Positions 36,558 to 46,908 of a stretch of 64,000 nucleotides of DNA are shown piece by piece. Positions within the stretch are counted from its first letter, which is position 1, and each line of letters begins with the position of its first letter. The stretch covers positions 124,001-188,000 of the forward strand of contig JBFWVA010000008.1 of assembly GCA_050246995.1 (NCBI GenBank), in the 5' to 3' direction. This stretch comes from SHVO01 sp050246995 (GTDB taxonomy: Bacteria > Pseudomonadota > Alphaproteobacteria > Rhodospirillales > Rhodospirillaceae). The notes under the pieces are model-generated. The model made no database searches and had not been told where the DNA came from. It saw only the letters and a list, made by a program, of their open reading frames with translations. The position numbers and the translations under genes are program-made.

Positions 36558-38309
36558 GTGACCAAACCGGTGCGTCTTTTTCCTGTGATTCTGTCGGGCG
36601 GCTCGGGCTCGCGCCTATGGCCGCTTTCGCGCGAGGAATTCCCGAAGCAGCTCCAGCCGCTTACCTCTGAGAAGAGTTTGCTTCAGGAAACCACGCTGCG
36701 GCTGGGCGCGGCGCCGTCCGGTGCGGCGTTTGACGTGCAGCCTCCGCTGGTCGTCTGCAACGAGGGCCACCGGTTCATCGTCGCCGAACAGCTGCGCGCC
36801 ATCGGCGTGGAGCCCAAGGCGGTTATCATCGAGCCCCAAGGGCGCAATACCGCACCGGCCGCGGCCGTTGCCGCGCTCCTTCTGGAAGAAGCGCCGAACG
36901 ACCTCATGCTCATCATGCCGTCGGACCATTCGGTTCGTGATCCCGACGCGTTCCGCGCCGCTGTCGCCGCGGCGGTGGACGTCGCGCGTAAGGGCCATCT
37001 CGTCACCTTCGGGATCAAACCCGACGCCCCCGCAACCGCCTATGGGTACATCAAGCGCGGCGGCGCTCTCGGTCAACATGCCTTTAAGGTCGATAAATTT
37101 GTCGAGAAGCCCGATACGGCGACCGCGACGCGCTTCCTGCGGGAAGGCGGTTATGACTGGAACGGCGGAATTTTCCTGTGTCCGGTCGGCCTGTATCTCT
37201 CCGAACTTGAGCGTGGCGAGCCCGAGATCGTGCCCGCCTGCCGCCGTGCGCTTAAGGAGGGAAAGAGCGATCTCTTTTTCTTCCGGCTCGATGCGAAGGC
37301 CTTCGCCGAAGTGCCGAGCCAATCGATCGACTACGGCGTGATGGAAAAGACCGACAAAGCCGCCGTGGTGCCCGTCGACATGGGCTGGTCGGATGTGGGC
37401 TCTTGGAGCGCGCTCCATCAGGAAACCGCGCACGACGCCTCGGGCAATACCACACTCGGGGATGTCATCGCGCTAGAAACCCAGAACACCTACATCCGCA
37501 GTGAAAAGCAGCTCACGGCCGTCATCGGCCTCAAGGACGCCATCGTGGTGGTGACGCCCGATGCCGTACTCGTCGCCGACAAGGCGCACGATCAGGCTGT
37601 GAAGAAGGTCGTCGAGCATTTGAAAGCCAAGGGCCGCACCGAGGCGACGGCGCAAAGCCGCACCTACAGGCCCTGGGGTTGGTTTCAGAACATCGATGAA
37701 GGTCACCGCTTCAAGGTGAAGCGCATTTGCGTGAAACCGGGCGCGCAGTTGTCGTTGCAGAAGCACTGGCATCGCAGCGAACATTGGGTGGTGGTCACCG
37801 GTACTGCCATTGTCACCCGCGGCGAGGATGAGTTCCAACTGCGCGAGAACGAGTCGACTTTCCTGCCTGCCGGCACCATTCACCGGCTCAGCAATCCCGG
37901 TCAGGTCGAATTGCACATGATCGAAGTGCAGTCCGGCGAATACGTCGGTGAGGACGACATCGTGCGCATCGCCGACAACTACGGCCGCGAAGGCCAAGGC
38001 GACGCCCAGCCCCGCCGGATCGCGAAGCCCGTAAAGGCCGCCGCCAAGGTCGCGGCGAAAGTCGCCAAGAAAGCGCGCCGCAAGACGCGCCGCAAAGCCA
38101 CGCCTTCGGCCGCCGCGCGCCGCCGCGTTCGGCGCCGTGTGGTGCGCCCGCGCGCGCCGCTTGTCAGTACCCGCAAAGTCGCCCCGAAGGGCCCGCCGCC
38201 GAAACCGACCAAGCCGATCAAACCGTCCAAGCCGCGTAAAGCGCCGTCGGCGAAAGCGGGCGGCAAGCCGGCCGGCCGCAAGCCCACGAAGCCGCGCAAG
38301 CGGAAGTAA
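36558..38309 (+). CDS. Mannose-1-phosphate guanylyltransferase/mannose-6-phosphate isomerase with a basic C-terminal tail
   Basis: This 583-residue bifunctional enzyme (ManC/XanB/AlgA class) makes GDP-mannose. Residues 1-350 are the nucleotidyltransferase (FPVILSGGSGSRLWPLSREEFPKQ, IVEPQGRNTAPA-like, FVEKPD, WNGGIFLC); about 370-475 the cupin isomerase (YRPWGWF, VKPGAQLSLQKHWHRSEHW, PAGTIHRLSNPG). The family normally ends near 475. Here about 107 further residues are Lys/Arg/Ala/Pro-rich with almost no acidic residue, like histone H1 tails. The start is GTG with GAGGA 6 nt upstream. Confidence 0.92.
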   Translation: MTKPVRLFPVILSGGSGSRLWPLSREEFPKQLQPLTSEKSLLQETTLRLGAAPSGAAFDVQPPLVVCNEGHRFIVAEQLRAIGVEPKAVIIEPQGRNTAPAAAVAALLLEEAPNDLMLIMPSDHSVRDPDAFRAAVAAAVDVARKGHLVTFGIKPDAPATAYGYIKRGGALGQHAFKVDKFVEKPDTATATRFLREGGYDWNGGIFLCPVGLYLSELERGEPEIVPACRRALKEGKSDLFFFRLDAKAFAEVPSQSIDYGVMEKTDKAAVVPVDMGWSDVGSWSALHQETAHDASGNTTLGDVIALETQNTYIRSEKQLTAVIGLKDAIVVVTPDAVLVADKAHDQAVKKVVEHLKAKGRTEATAQSRTYRPWGWFQNIDEGHRFKVKRICVKPGAQLSLQKHWHRSEHWVVVTGTAIVTRGEDEFQLRENESTFLPAGTIHRLSNPGQVELHMIEVQSGEYVGEDDIVRIADNYGREGQGDAQPRRIAKPVKAAAKVAAKVAKKARRKTRRKATPSAAARRRVRRRVVRPRAPLVSTRKVAPKGPPPKPTKPIKPSKPRKAPSAKAGGKPAGRKPTKPRKRK

Positions 38310-38310
38310 G

Positions 38311-38661
38311 ATGAGGCTTCTCTGCCGCCTTGCCGATCTCGAGGCTACAGGCGCAAAGGAGATCATCGTCGAGGACGCCGGGATCCGCCGCGCCATTTTT
38401 GTTGTGAGGCATGAAGGGCGCGTCATGGCCTACTTCAACGCCTGCCCGCATGCGCGTTTGCCGCTCAACAGCGCGCCCAACATCTTCTTCGATTTTTCCA
38501 GGTCATTCCTGTTTTGCGCCAATCACGGCGCGCATTTCGAACCGGGCAGCGGAAAATGTCTTCGTGGTCCGTGCAAGGGCGAAAGCCTCAAATCTTTTCC
38601 CATCCGGCTCGAGGACGATAAAATTTTCTGCGGCGATTCCGATTACACGCTCGGGGCGTGA
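38311..38661 (+). CDS. Small Rieske [2Fe-2S] protein
   Basis: This 116-residue protein is a stand-alone Rieske domain. The ligands lie in ACPHARLPLN (Cys-x-His) and FLFCANHGAHFEPGSGKC (Cys-x2-His), followed by GPCKGESLKSFPI. Such proteins act as small ferredoxins for oxygenases or have unknown roles. It begins one base after the stop of the preceding GDP-mannose gene, so it is probably in that operon, though no oxygenase is nearby. Confidence 0.88.
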   Translation: MRLLCRLADLEATGAKEIIVEDAGIRRAIFVVRHEGRVMAYFNACPHARLPLNSAPNIFFDFSRSFLFCANHGAHFEPGSGKCLRGPCKGESLKSFPIRLEDDKIFCGDSDYTLGA

Positions 38662-38715
38662 CTTCGTCCGCGCGCGCCCGCTATCATCCCGGCCATTCGC
38701 GCTTGGAGGGATAAA

Positions 38716-40633
<1,918 letters not shown>

Positions 40634-40656
<23 letters not shown>

Positions 40657-41605
40657 CGCGCTCCGGCTTCATCGATTTTGTTTGCGTGGCATCGCCCACA
40701 TATTTGCCGGGGCATGCGAGGAGACGTGGTCTGATATCGTCCATCAGCCAGCGCCCGGCGCGGCCGGGCGGATGCTTGGTGCTGTACACGACGGCGATAG
40801 GCAGTTGCAGCGTTTGATAATCGGCGAGTGGAAGATGTACGAGGCGGCCCGCCGCGATGTGCTCTTCCACCATGTGCAGCGGCATGTTGCACCAGCCGAA
40901 GCCCGCCAACAGATAATCCAGGCGCGTCGCCAGATCGGCGAAACGCCACACACGGTGACTGATCACGCCGCCTGAAAAACCGGCGGTGATCTGCGTGCGG
41001 TCGGTGAGCACGAGTTGCACTTCGCGCTCCAGCATTTCCTTCGAGATCGGCCCCTTCTCTTTCGCAAGCGGATGATCCGGGCAGGCGACGGGGACAAGCG
41101 TGATCGGTGGAAGCTCATCCACCGTCAGGCCCTGCAATGCGCGCCCGACGGTCGTGAAGATGCCAAGGCGCGCCGCGGCGTCGCGCAGGCGTTGTTCGGC
41201 GCCGCCAAGCGCCTCGGTAAAAACCGTCACCGGCAGGCATGGGAACATGCCCGCGAGCGCCTTCAGGCTTTCGCGCACAAGGCCGCCTGGAAACATTGGG
41301 TCCACCGCGATGGTGAGTTCGGGTTCGATATCCGAGGCGATCTGCTCGGCCCGCGCCCGCAAAGCTTCCGCGCCGTCTACCAGCCGTCGCGCGTCGTTCA
41401 AAATGACCTTCCCCGCGTCGGTAAGGACCGGTGTCTTGCCCGCGCGCTCAAACAGCATGATGCCGAGTGTGCTTTCGAGCGCCTGAATGGTCTGGCTGAC
41501 GCCCGACTGGACGCGCGTCAGGCGCCGCCCGGCCGCCGAAAAACTACCGGTTTCGGCCACGGCGATCAGGGTACGGAGCTGGTCGAGGGTGAGGCGGTCT
41601 AACAT
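40634..41605 (-). CDS. LysR-family transcriptional regulator
   Basis: This 323-residue regulator has the N-terminal HTH (LTLDQLRTLIAVAETGSFSAAGRRLTRVQSGVSQTIQALE) and the periplasmic-binding-like effector domain. It is divergent from an azoreductase gene, a frequent LysR target arrangement. The ATG at 41605 is favoured over the longer AT-rich frame start at 41638. A dyad at 41611-41627 lies directly upstream. The effector is unknown. Confidence 0.9.
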
Positions 41606-41610
41606 CAAAC

Positions 41611-41627
41611 CATCATAATATATGATG
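41611..41627. promoter_or_regulatory. Candidate LysR operator
   Basis: CATCAT-AATAT-ATGATG is an inverted repeat with 6-bp arms, containing a T-N11-A core, the classic LysR-type box. It lies 6 nt before the LysR start codon and about 100 nt before the azoreductase start. A second perfect palindrome, GAATTTAAATTC, lies at 41701-41712. Confidence 0.55.
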
Positions 41628-41725
41628 AATATGATCACAAGTTGGCCGATTTAAATGATGGATGAGAAGGCGCATGTTTTCCCCTGACGCGCAAAGGCGC
41701 GAATTTAAATTCTAGGAGGGGTCAC

Positions 41726-42370
41726 ATGACCACCGCACGCACCGCCAACCTTCTGTTTGTCAGCTCCAGCCTGTTCAACGGCCAATCCAAGTCCCGCGAA
41801 ATCGCCGGTGAGTTCATTGCCGGCTGGGCGAGGAATCATCCGGGCGGCCAAATCGTCGAGCGGGCCCTCGCACCGTCGAATATCCCGCACCTGTCCAGCG
41901 AGACCCTCGCTGCATTGGGCAAGGCTCCCGAGGCGCGCACCGGTGACGAACAAGCCGCCGTCGCCTTCGCCGACTCCCTGATCGCCGAAGCCGAAGCGGC
42001 CGATACCATCGTCATCGCCGCTCCGATGTACAACTTCACCATTCCGACCACGCTGAAGGCTTGGATCGATCACATCGCCCGCGCGGGACGCACCTTCCGC
42101 TACACCGCGCAAGGCCCCGAGGGTCTGTTGAAGAACAAGAAAGTCGTGGTCGTGGTCAGCCGCGGCGGGTTCTACACCGGAAATGCGCCGGCCGCCGCGA
42201 TGAACCATCAGGAGCCCTACCTGCGTACGGTTCTCGGTTTCCTCGGTTTGACCGATGTGTCCTTCATCGAAGTCGAAGGTCAAGCGATCGGCCCGGATAC
42301 CGCGGCGAAGGGTGTCGCGGCGGCGCGTGTAGCCGCGACCTCGCTCGCCAACCTGCGGCTCGCGGCCTAA
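41726..42370 (+). CDS. azoR: FMN-dependent NADH-azoreductase
   Basis: This 214-residue flavodoxin-like oxidoreductase reduces azo compounds and quinones. It has the phosphate loop SSSLFNGQSKSREIA, the FMN-contact APMYNFTIPTTLKAWIDHIARAGRTFRY and VVVVVSRGGFYTG. AGGAGG lies about 6 nt upstream of ATG 41726. It is divergent from the LysR gene, which probably controls it in response to quinone-like electrophiles. Confidence 0.92.
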   Translation: MTTARTANLLFVSSSLFNGQSKSREIAGEFIAGWARNHPGGQIVERALAPSNIPHLSSETLAALGKAPEARTGDEQAAVAFADSLIAEAEAADTIVIAAPMYNFTIPTTLKAWIDHIARAGRTFRYTAQGPEGLLKNKKVVVVVSRGGFYTGNAPAAAMNHQEPYLRTVLGFLGLTDVSFIEVEGQAIGPDTAAKGVAAARVAATSLANLRLAA

Positions 42371-42374
42371 CGCT

Positions 42375-44030
42375 CTACTTCGCGGCCGGCGGAAATCCCG
42401 CGAGAAGGGATTTTTGCCGTGCCGCGAAAGCGACATAGTTCGGGTCGTCGGGTGCGCCCTTGCCGACCCAGACGATGGCCTCCGGCGCGTAGGCGCCTTC
42501 GTAGACCGACGATGGAACGCCTGTCATACGCGGCGCATCCCCGCGGCGCGTCATGTCGTCGAGCACGGCGAACATCGCGGTTTGATCCATGCCCCACAGC
42601 AAGATGCCGCGCTCGCGCGCGAGCGCGAGATAACCCGCCGTAAGACGAAGATAGTTCCGTCCCGCCTGTGTCGGCGCGATGCCAAGTACATTGGCGCAAA
42701 TCTGATTGGACGGCTCGACGCGCCCCGTCAGCAGCGCGACGCCAACATCCGCCTCCTTGAACCAATCAAACAACAGATCCGGCGAACGGTTGAAGATCAT
42801 GTCCGCATCGAATGCGCACAAAGTATGTGGCCAGGCGTCGGCAAGCACCGCGAGCCGGATGAACCGCACCGCGTGATAATACGTGGCCGCGTCCTTGGTT
42901 CCTGCAAGGCCGGTTATTTCCACGCTGACACTATAGGCCGTGTCTCCCATCGCGTCGGCCAGACGTGCGCGAAAAAGCCCGCGATCCGCTTCGGGAAGAT
43001 CGAAGACATGCAAATGGAGGTGCGTCGTCGGGGTGTGAAGGGCGAAGGACCGCGCGAAGGCGCGGCCGAATTTCTCGAAGTAAATCGCATCGCAGGCCAT
43101 GAACACCCATGGGCCCTGCGGCGCGCGCTCAACGAGCATCTCCATCGCCGGAAGATTTTCGCCTAACCGGAGCGACGCGGAAGCAGCCTCGGCAAGGAAT
43201 GCTTCGTCGAAATGTGCGCAGGCTGCGAGACTCACGCGCTGCTCCCGCACGCGTTCTAGATAAGGTTCGGCGTCCCGTGCGCGTCCTTCCGCGATGCGCA
43301 CCATCGCCATCATCTGAATGGCGTCGATGGATTGAGGAGATGCCGCAAGCCACCGCGCGGTTGCGTCCGCCCACGCCTGGAAGTCGGTTTGCGACAATCT
43401 GAAGTGAAGCTCACTCGGGTCACGTCCGTCCGGCGGAAGCCCGCGCTCCTCACGCAATGATTTTTCCTGGTACGGCAGCAGCACATATAGCGCGAGACAG
43501 GCCAGATGGGACGTATCGCGGTGGCCTTCGGCGAAAGCGCGCAAGACGCGGATCGCCTTTGACCGGTCGTGAATGGCCTCGCAGTAACATTGGCGCCGCA
43601 CGAGATCGATGTCGTCGGGCGCGAGCGCGGCGGCGATCTCGAAGCAGCGCGCCGCGGCTTTGTATAAGGCCACGCTCGTGAACTGCTCGCCCGCGCGGAC
43701 CACGCGCGGAAGATGTTTGGTTTTCACATGCTGCAGCTGGTTCGCCCAGAACAGAGCCTCGGCGCCATCGAGGCGCAAGGCGGCGAGCTCGCCGCCAAGA
43801 TACGCAGTTTCGATCAGCGGCGAGATCGCGAAGGATTCGCGCGCCATCGCGGCGGCTTCATCGTAGCGGTCGAGTCCGCGCAGCACGGCGGTGAGATAGA
43901 AACTGGCTTCCGCGGCCGGCTCGCCGCTCCGCAATGCGTCGCGCAGCGCGGTTTCGGCGCCCGTCAGATTATTGGCGCGAAGCGCGGCGATGCCGCGGTC
44001 CAGCGCCGCGCGGGATGATGCGGCGGTCAT
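42375..44030 (-). CDS. TPR protein with a glycosyltransferase-like C-terminal domain
   Basis: This 551-residue protein has helical TPR-like repeats over residues about 1-290 (ALDRGIAALRANNLTGAETAL, AAARCFEIAAALAPDD, AWADATARWLAASPQS). The C-terminal part begins WVFMACDAIYFEKFGRAFARSF and has HTLCAFDADMIFNRSPD, whose D-A-D resembles the DXD metal site of GT-A enzymes, and LLWGMDQTAMFAVL. It may glycosylate a cell surface or protein acceptor; donor and acceptor are unknown. ATG 44030 is preferred to the TTG four codons upstream. A second TPR gene lies 21 nt upstream. Confidence 0.72.
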   Translation of the reverse strand: MTAASSRAALDRGIAALRANNLTGAETALRDALRSGEPAAEASFYLTAVLRGLDRYDEAAAMARESFAISPLIETAYLGGELAALRLDGAEALFWANQLQHVKTKHLPRVVRAGEQFTSVALYKAAARCFEIAAALAPDDIDLVRRQCYCEAIHDRSKAIRVLRAFAEGHRDTSHLACLALYVLLPYQEKSLREERGLPPDGRDPSELHFRLSQTDFQAWADATARWLAASPQSIDAIQMMAMVRIAEGRARDAEPYLERVREQRVSLAACAHFDEAFLAEAASASLRLGENLPAMEMLVERAPQGPWVFMACDAIYFEKFGRAFARSFALHTPTTHLHLHVFDLPEADRGLFRARLADAMGDTAYSVSVEITGLAGTKDAATYYHAVRFIRLAVLADAWPHTLCAFDADMIFNRSPDLLFDWFKEADVGVALLTGRVEPSNQICANVLGIAPTQAGRNYLRLTAGYLALARERGILLWGMDQTAMFAVLDDMTRRGDAPRMTGVPSSVYEGAYAPEAIVWVGKGAPDDPNYVAFAARQKSLLAGFPPAAK

Positions 44031-44051
44031 GAGAGACCGCAAGATTTAGAT

Positions 44052-45440
44052 TTAAGCCCGATGAGTGGCAAGAAGGGACAGCACGTGACGACGCTGCATC
44101 TCGACCACCTTGGCGCTGCTTTCGAGGTCGAGTTCGGCGAAGACTTGCAACGCCTGATCGAAAGCCTCCAAGGCCTGCTGAAGATAGACCGCATCCTTTG
44201 CGGCGGCGCCCTTTTCCTTCAGCGCCGCGCCGATATTGGCGAGCGTCGCCGCCCAAACCGCCGGCGCCTGGGCTCGGCTGCGGGCTTGGGCGATTTTGGT
44301 GAACACCGCCACCGCCTTGTCGAACAAGGGCGGCTGTTGCGTGAGCCGGCCCATGGTGACCAAGAGGCCGCCGAGGGAATTTTGGATATCCGCCCAACGC
44401 TCGGGCGCTTCCGTGATGGTCCAGATGTTGGTCGCGGCCGTGAAAGCGTCCGCGGCCTCCTTCAAATGGATCGCCTCACCGGAGGCCTGGGCGAGACCGT
44501 GCAGCGCAAGACCGAGGCGCGTATGCAGCGCGGCGTATTCATCGGCGAATACTTCCTTGCGCACCATGCCGAGTGCGGAGCGGTAGTATTCGATTGTCTT
44601 GCCCGAGAAGCGCGACTGCGCAGTGAATTCGGCGATCAATGACAAAGCGTCGGCGATATGGCTGCCGATCATCGCGCGCTCGTGCAGTGGGAACGCGTCC
44701 TCACCCAGGATGAGCGCGCCTTGATAGACGGCCACCGCTCGCTGGAGCATCTTGTCGTTCCCGGTGCGCGCGCCTTCCAGCAGCAGAAGCGCGGCGTAGC
44801 AGGCTTGCGCGGTCGCGCATTCGGCCACCGTGCCGGCCATGTCGCCTTCGGCAAAGCGTGTCGCGGCGCGCAGCACGGGGCGGAACAGCGCCGCGCGGGC
44901 GCGAAGGCCGTCGGCGCTCTCGACGCTCACGGCCGCAAGCGCGGCCCCGAACACGAGATTGCCGGTGGCGTCATCGAACAACGCCGGCACTTCCAGACGT
45001 TCGAGCGCCGAGAAACTCGCGCTTTGCGGATGGATGGGTGTGGAGAGGGACAGGAAGCGCAGACGCCACGACGCGCGTTGCGGGCCGTTCGAGAGCTTCG
45101 CTGGAACGCTCTCGCCCCAAATCAGAAGATCGGCGCGCTCGCGCTTCAGCCAGCGGCGGCCGAGATCGACAGCCATGGAGACAAACAGGGGCGCGCCATG
45201 GTCGGCGCCCGGCGCGGTGAGAGCTCGATCGGCGACTTGGATAACGACGCCGGTATGTCCTGAGAGGCGATCGCGGATATGCCGCGCGGCCAGGCCTTGG
45301 AGATCGCCCGCGAGCGGGCTTATGAGAATACGAAGCGGCTCAATGCCGAGGGCGTCCTCGCCCTCCTCGCGTGTGAAGGTCTCGCTCTCCGCCAGTGGCT
45401 CGCGCCGGCGCCGAAACAAATCTAAGAAACCGAACGACAC
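44052..45440 (-). CDS. TPR-repeat protein of unknown function
   Basis: This 462-residue protein has an N-terminal domain (about 35-190) with RILISPLAGDLQGLAARHIRDRL and ADLLIWGESVPAKL, and then helical repeats, e.g. LHTRLGLALHGLAQASGEAIHLKEAADAF and WAATLANIGAALKEKGAAAKDAVYL, of TPR type. I do not recognise the N-terminal domain. It is not secreted by signal peptide. It lies 21 nt before the TPR-glycosyltransferase and is probably co-transcribed. The start is GTG 45440; the ATG just upstream is out of frame. Confidence 0.65.
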   Translation of the reverse strand: MSFGFLDLFRRRREPLAESETFTREEGEDALGIEPLRILISPLAGDLQGLAARHIRDRLSGHTGVVIQVADRALTAPGADHGAPLFVSMAVDLGRRWLKRERADLLIWGESVPAKLSNGPQRASWRLRFLSLSTPIHPQSASFSALERLEVPALFDDATGNLVFGAALAAVSVESADGLRARAALFRPVLRAATRFAEGDMAGTVAECATAQACYAALLLLEGARTGNDKMLQRAVAVYQGALILGEDAFPLHERAMIGSHIADALSLIAEFTAQSRFSGKTIEYYRSALGMVRKEVFADEYAALHTRLGLALHGLAQASGEAIHLKEAADAFTAATNIWTITEAPERWADIQNSLGGLLVTMGRLTQQPPLFDKAVAVFTKIAQARSRAQAPAVWAATLANIGAALKEKGAAAKDAVYLQQALEAFDQALQVFAELDLESSAKVVEMQRRHVLSLLATHRA

Positions 45441-45612
45441 ACCAAACCCCCATCGCCCCGGCACGATCCTACACGGGCACAAGGACCCAAGCCGGAATCA
45501 ACCAGTTAGCAGTGCGAACTTAAAAATATATTGAAGGACTCGGCGAAACCGTGCGTTGCGCGCGGTCAAATGTAACGATCCAAAGTCAGCCCCTTTCAAA
45601 GTCGGGCCGGTT

Positions 45613-45828
45613 TCAAAAATCCGAGCAACGGCCCTTTTTTTCCCAGTCGCCGTAGCGCGTGGGCTCGAGGCCTTTGGGGCCACCCTTTTCAGGCGGGAAA
45701 GTAAGCGGCGCGCTCGCGCCAGGTTTTTCCGCATGTTTCGGTTTCAGCGCGGCGGCTTCCGGCGAGAGACCGAGGGGGGCCGGCCTTGCCGAATCCGGTG
45801 TTACCGTATTGTCCTTTGGGGCGGTCAT
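45613..45828 (-). CDS. DUF1674 protein (SDHAF4-like succinate dehydrogenase assembly factor)
   Basis: This 71-residue protein has a Pro/Ala-rich N-terminus and the strongly conserved C-terminus GGPKGLEPTRYGDWEKKGRCSDF, diagnostic of DUF1674/SDHAF4. The eukaryotic homologue binds flavinylated SdhA during complex II assembly. It is divergent from htpX with 98 nt between. The gene is on the minus strand; nothing else convincing is coded between 45441 and 45926. Confidence 0.88.
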   Translation of the reverse strand: MTAPKDNTVTPDSARPAPLGLSPEAAALKPKHAEKPGASAPLTFPPEKGGPKGLEPTRYGDWEKKGRCSDF

Positions 45829-45926
45829 GGCCGCACCCTATAGAAAATCCGCACCCTTGCCACCACTTGAACGCGACGGGCGGCGTACATACTTCAGACG
45901 GAAATCTTTTCAGGAGATTGAACACG

Positions 45927-46865
45927 ATGAACACGATGCGGGCCGGGCTTCTTCTTGCCGCCCTCACCGGTCTTTTTCTCGCCGCCGGTTATATGATCGG
46001 GGCCGAGCAAGGCATGATCATCGCCTTCGTGATGGCGCTTGGAATGAACGCCTTCGCCTATTGGAATTCCGACAAGATGGTTTTGCGCATGTACGGCGCC
46101 AAGCAGGTGGACCGTGCCAGCGCGCCGCGCTTTTATGCGCTGATCGAAGACCTTGCGCGCCGGGCGAACATGCCCATGCCCAAGGTCTACATCATGGAAA
46201 ACGCGCAGCCGAACGCTTTCGCGACGGGCCGTAACCCTGAGAACGCGGCGGTCGCGGCGACCACGGGGCTGCTCGACATGCTCGACGAGCGCGAGATCCG
46301 CGGCGTCATGGCGCACGAACTCGCGCATGTGCTCAACCGGGATACGTTGGTCATGACCATCACCGCGACGCTGGCGGGGGCGATCGGCATGCTCGCGAAC
46401 TTCGCCTTCCTGTTCCGGGGCGGCAATAACGACAATCGCAATGGCATGGGCGCCATCGGCACCCTCGCCGTCATGATCCTCGCGCCGCTTGCCGCGATGC
46501 TGGTGCAGTTCGCCATTTCGCGCACCCGCGAATACGGCGCGGATGCCGGCGGCGCGGCCATCAGCGGCGATCCGCTCGCTCTGGCTTCCGCCTTGTCCAA
46601 GCTTGAGCGCGGCGCACGTCATATCCCGAACAACAACGCCGAAGCCAATCCGGCCACCGCCCACCTGTTCATCGTGAACCCGCTCAGTGGACGCGGTGCG
46701 GACAATCTTTTCTCCACGCATCCGTCGACCACCAACCGGGTCAAGAAACTCGAGGAACTGGCCGGTGTTTCAGGGAATGGTCCCGCGCCCGTGAACACCG
46801 GCGCTTGGGATCCGGCGACGCAAGTCAAAGCCGCGCAGCCGCGCCGTCCTGGCCCTTGGGGTTAG
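45927..46865 (+). CDS. htpX: Membrane zinc metalloprotease HtpX
   Basis: This 312-residue inner-membrane protease takes part in membrane protein quality control. The first two hydrophobic helices (RAGLLLAALTGLFLAAGYMI, GMIIAFVMALGMNAFAYW) precede VMAHELAHVLNRD, the HExxH zinc site with Glu further on in REYGADAGGA. Two more hydrophobic segments follow it. The start ATG 45927 has AGGAG 11 nt upstream; another ATG 9 nt later is closer. rsmB follows by 43 nt, a common pairing in alphaproteobacteria. Confidence 0.95.
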   Translation: MNTMRAGLLLAALTGLFLAAGYMIGAEQGMIIAFVMALGMNAFAYWNSDKMVLRMYGAKQVDRASAPRFYALIEDLARRANMPMPKVYIMENAQPNAFATGRNPENAAVAATTGLLDMLDEREIRGVMAHELAHVLNRDTLVMTITATLAGAIGMLANFAFLFRGGNNDNRNGMGAIGTLAVMILAPLAAMLVQFAISRTREYGADAGGAAISGDPLALASALSKLERGARHIPNNNAEANPATAHLFIVNPLSGRGADNLFSTHPSTTNRVKKLEELAGVSGNGPAPVNTGAWDPATQVKAAQPRRPGPWG

Positions 46866-46908
46866 ATCGCGAGATTGACTTTGCGGACCCAATGTTCTCC
46901 ATGGGCGC

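Noticed and set aside
45441..45612. Possible small gene between the TPR gene and the DUF1674 gene
   Set aside because: No frame with a start, ribosome binding site and plausible composition was seen; the stretch appears to be non-coding.
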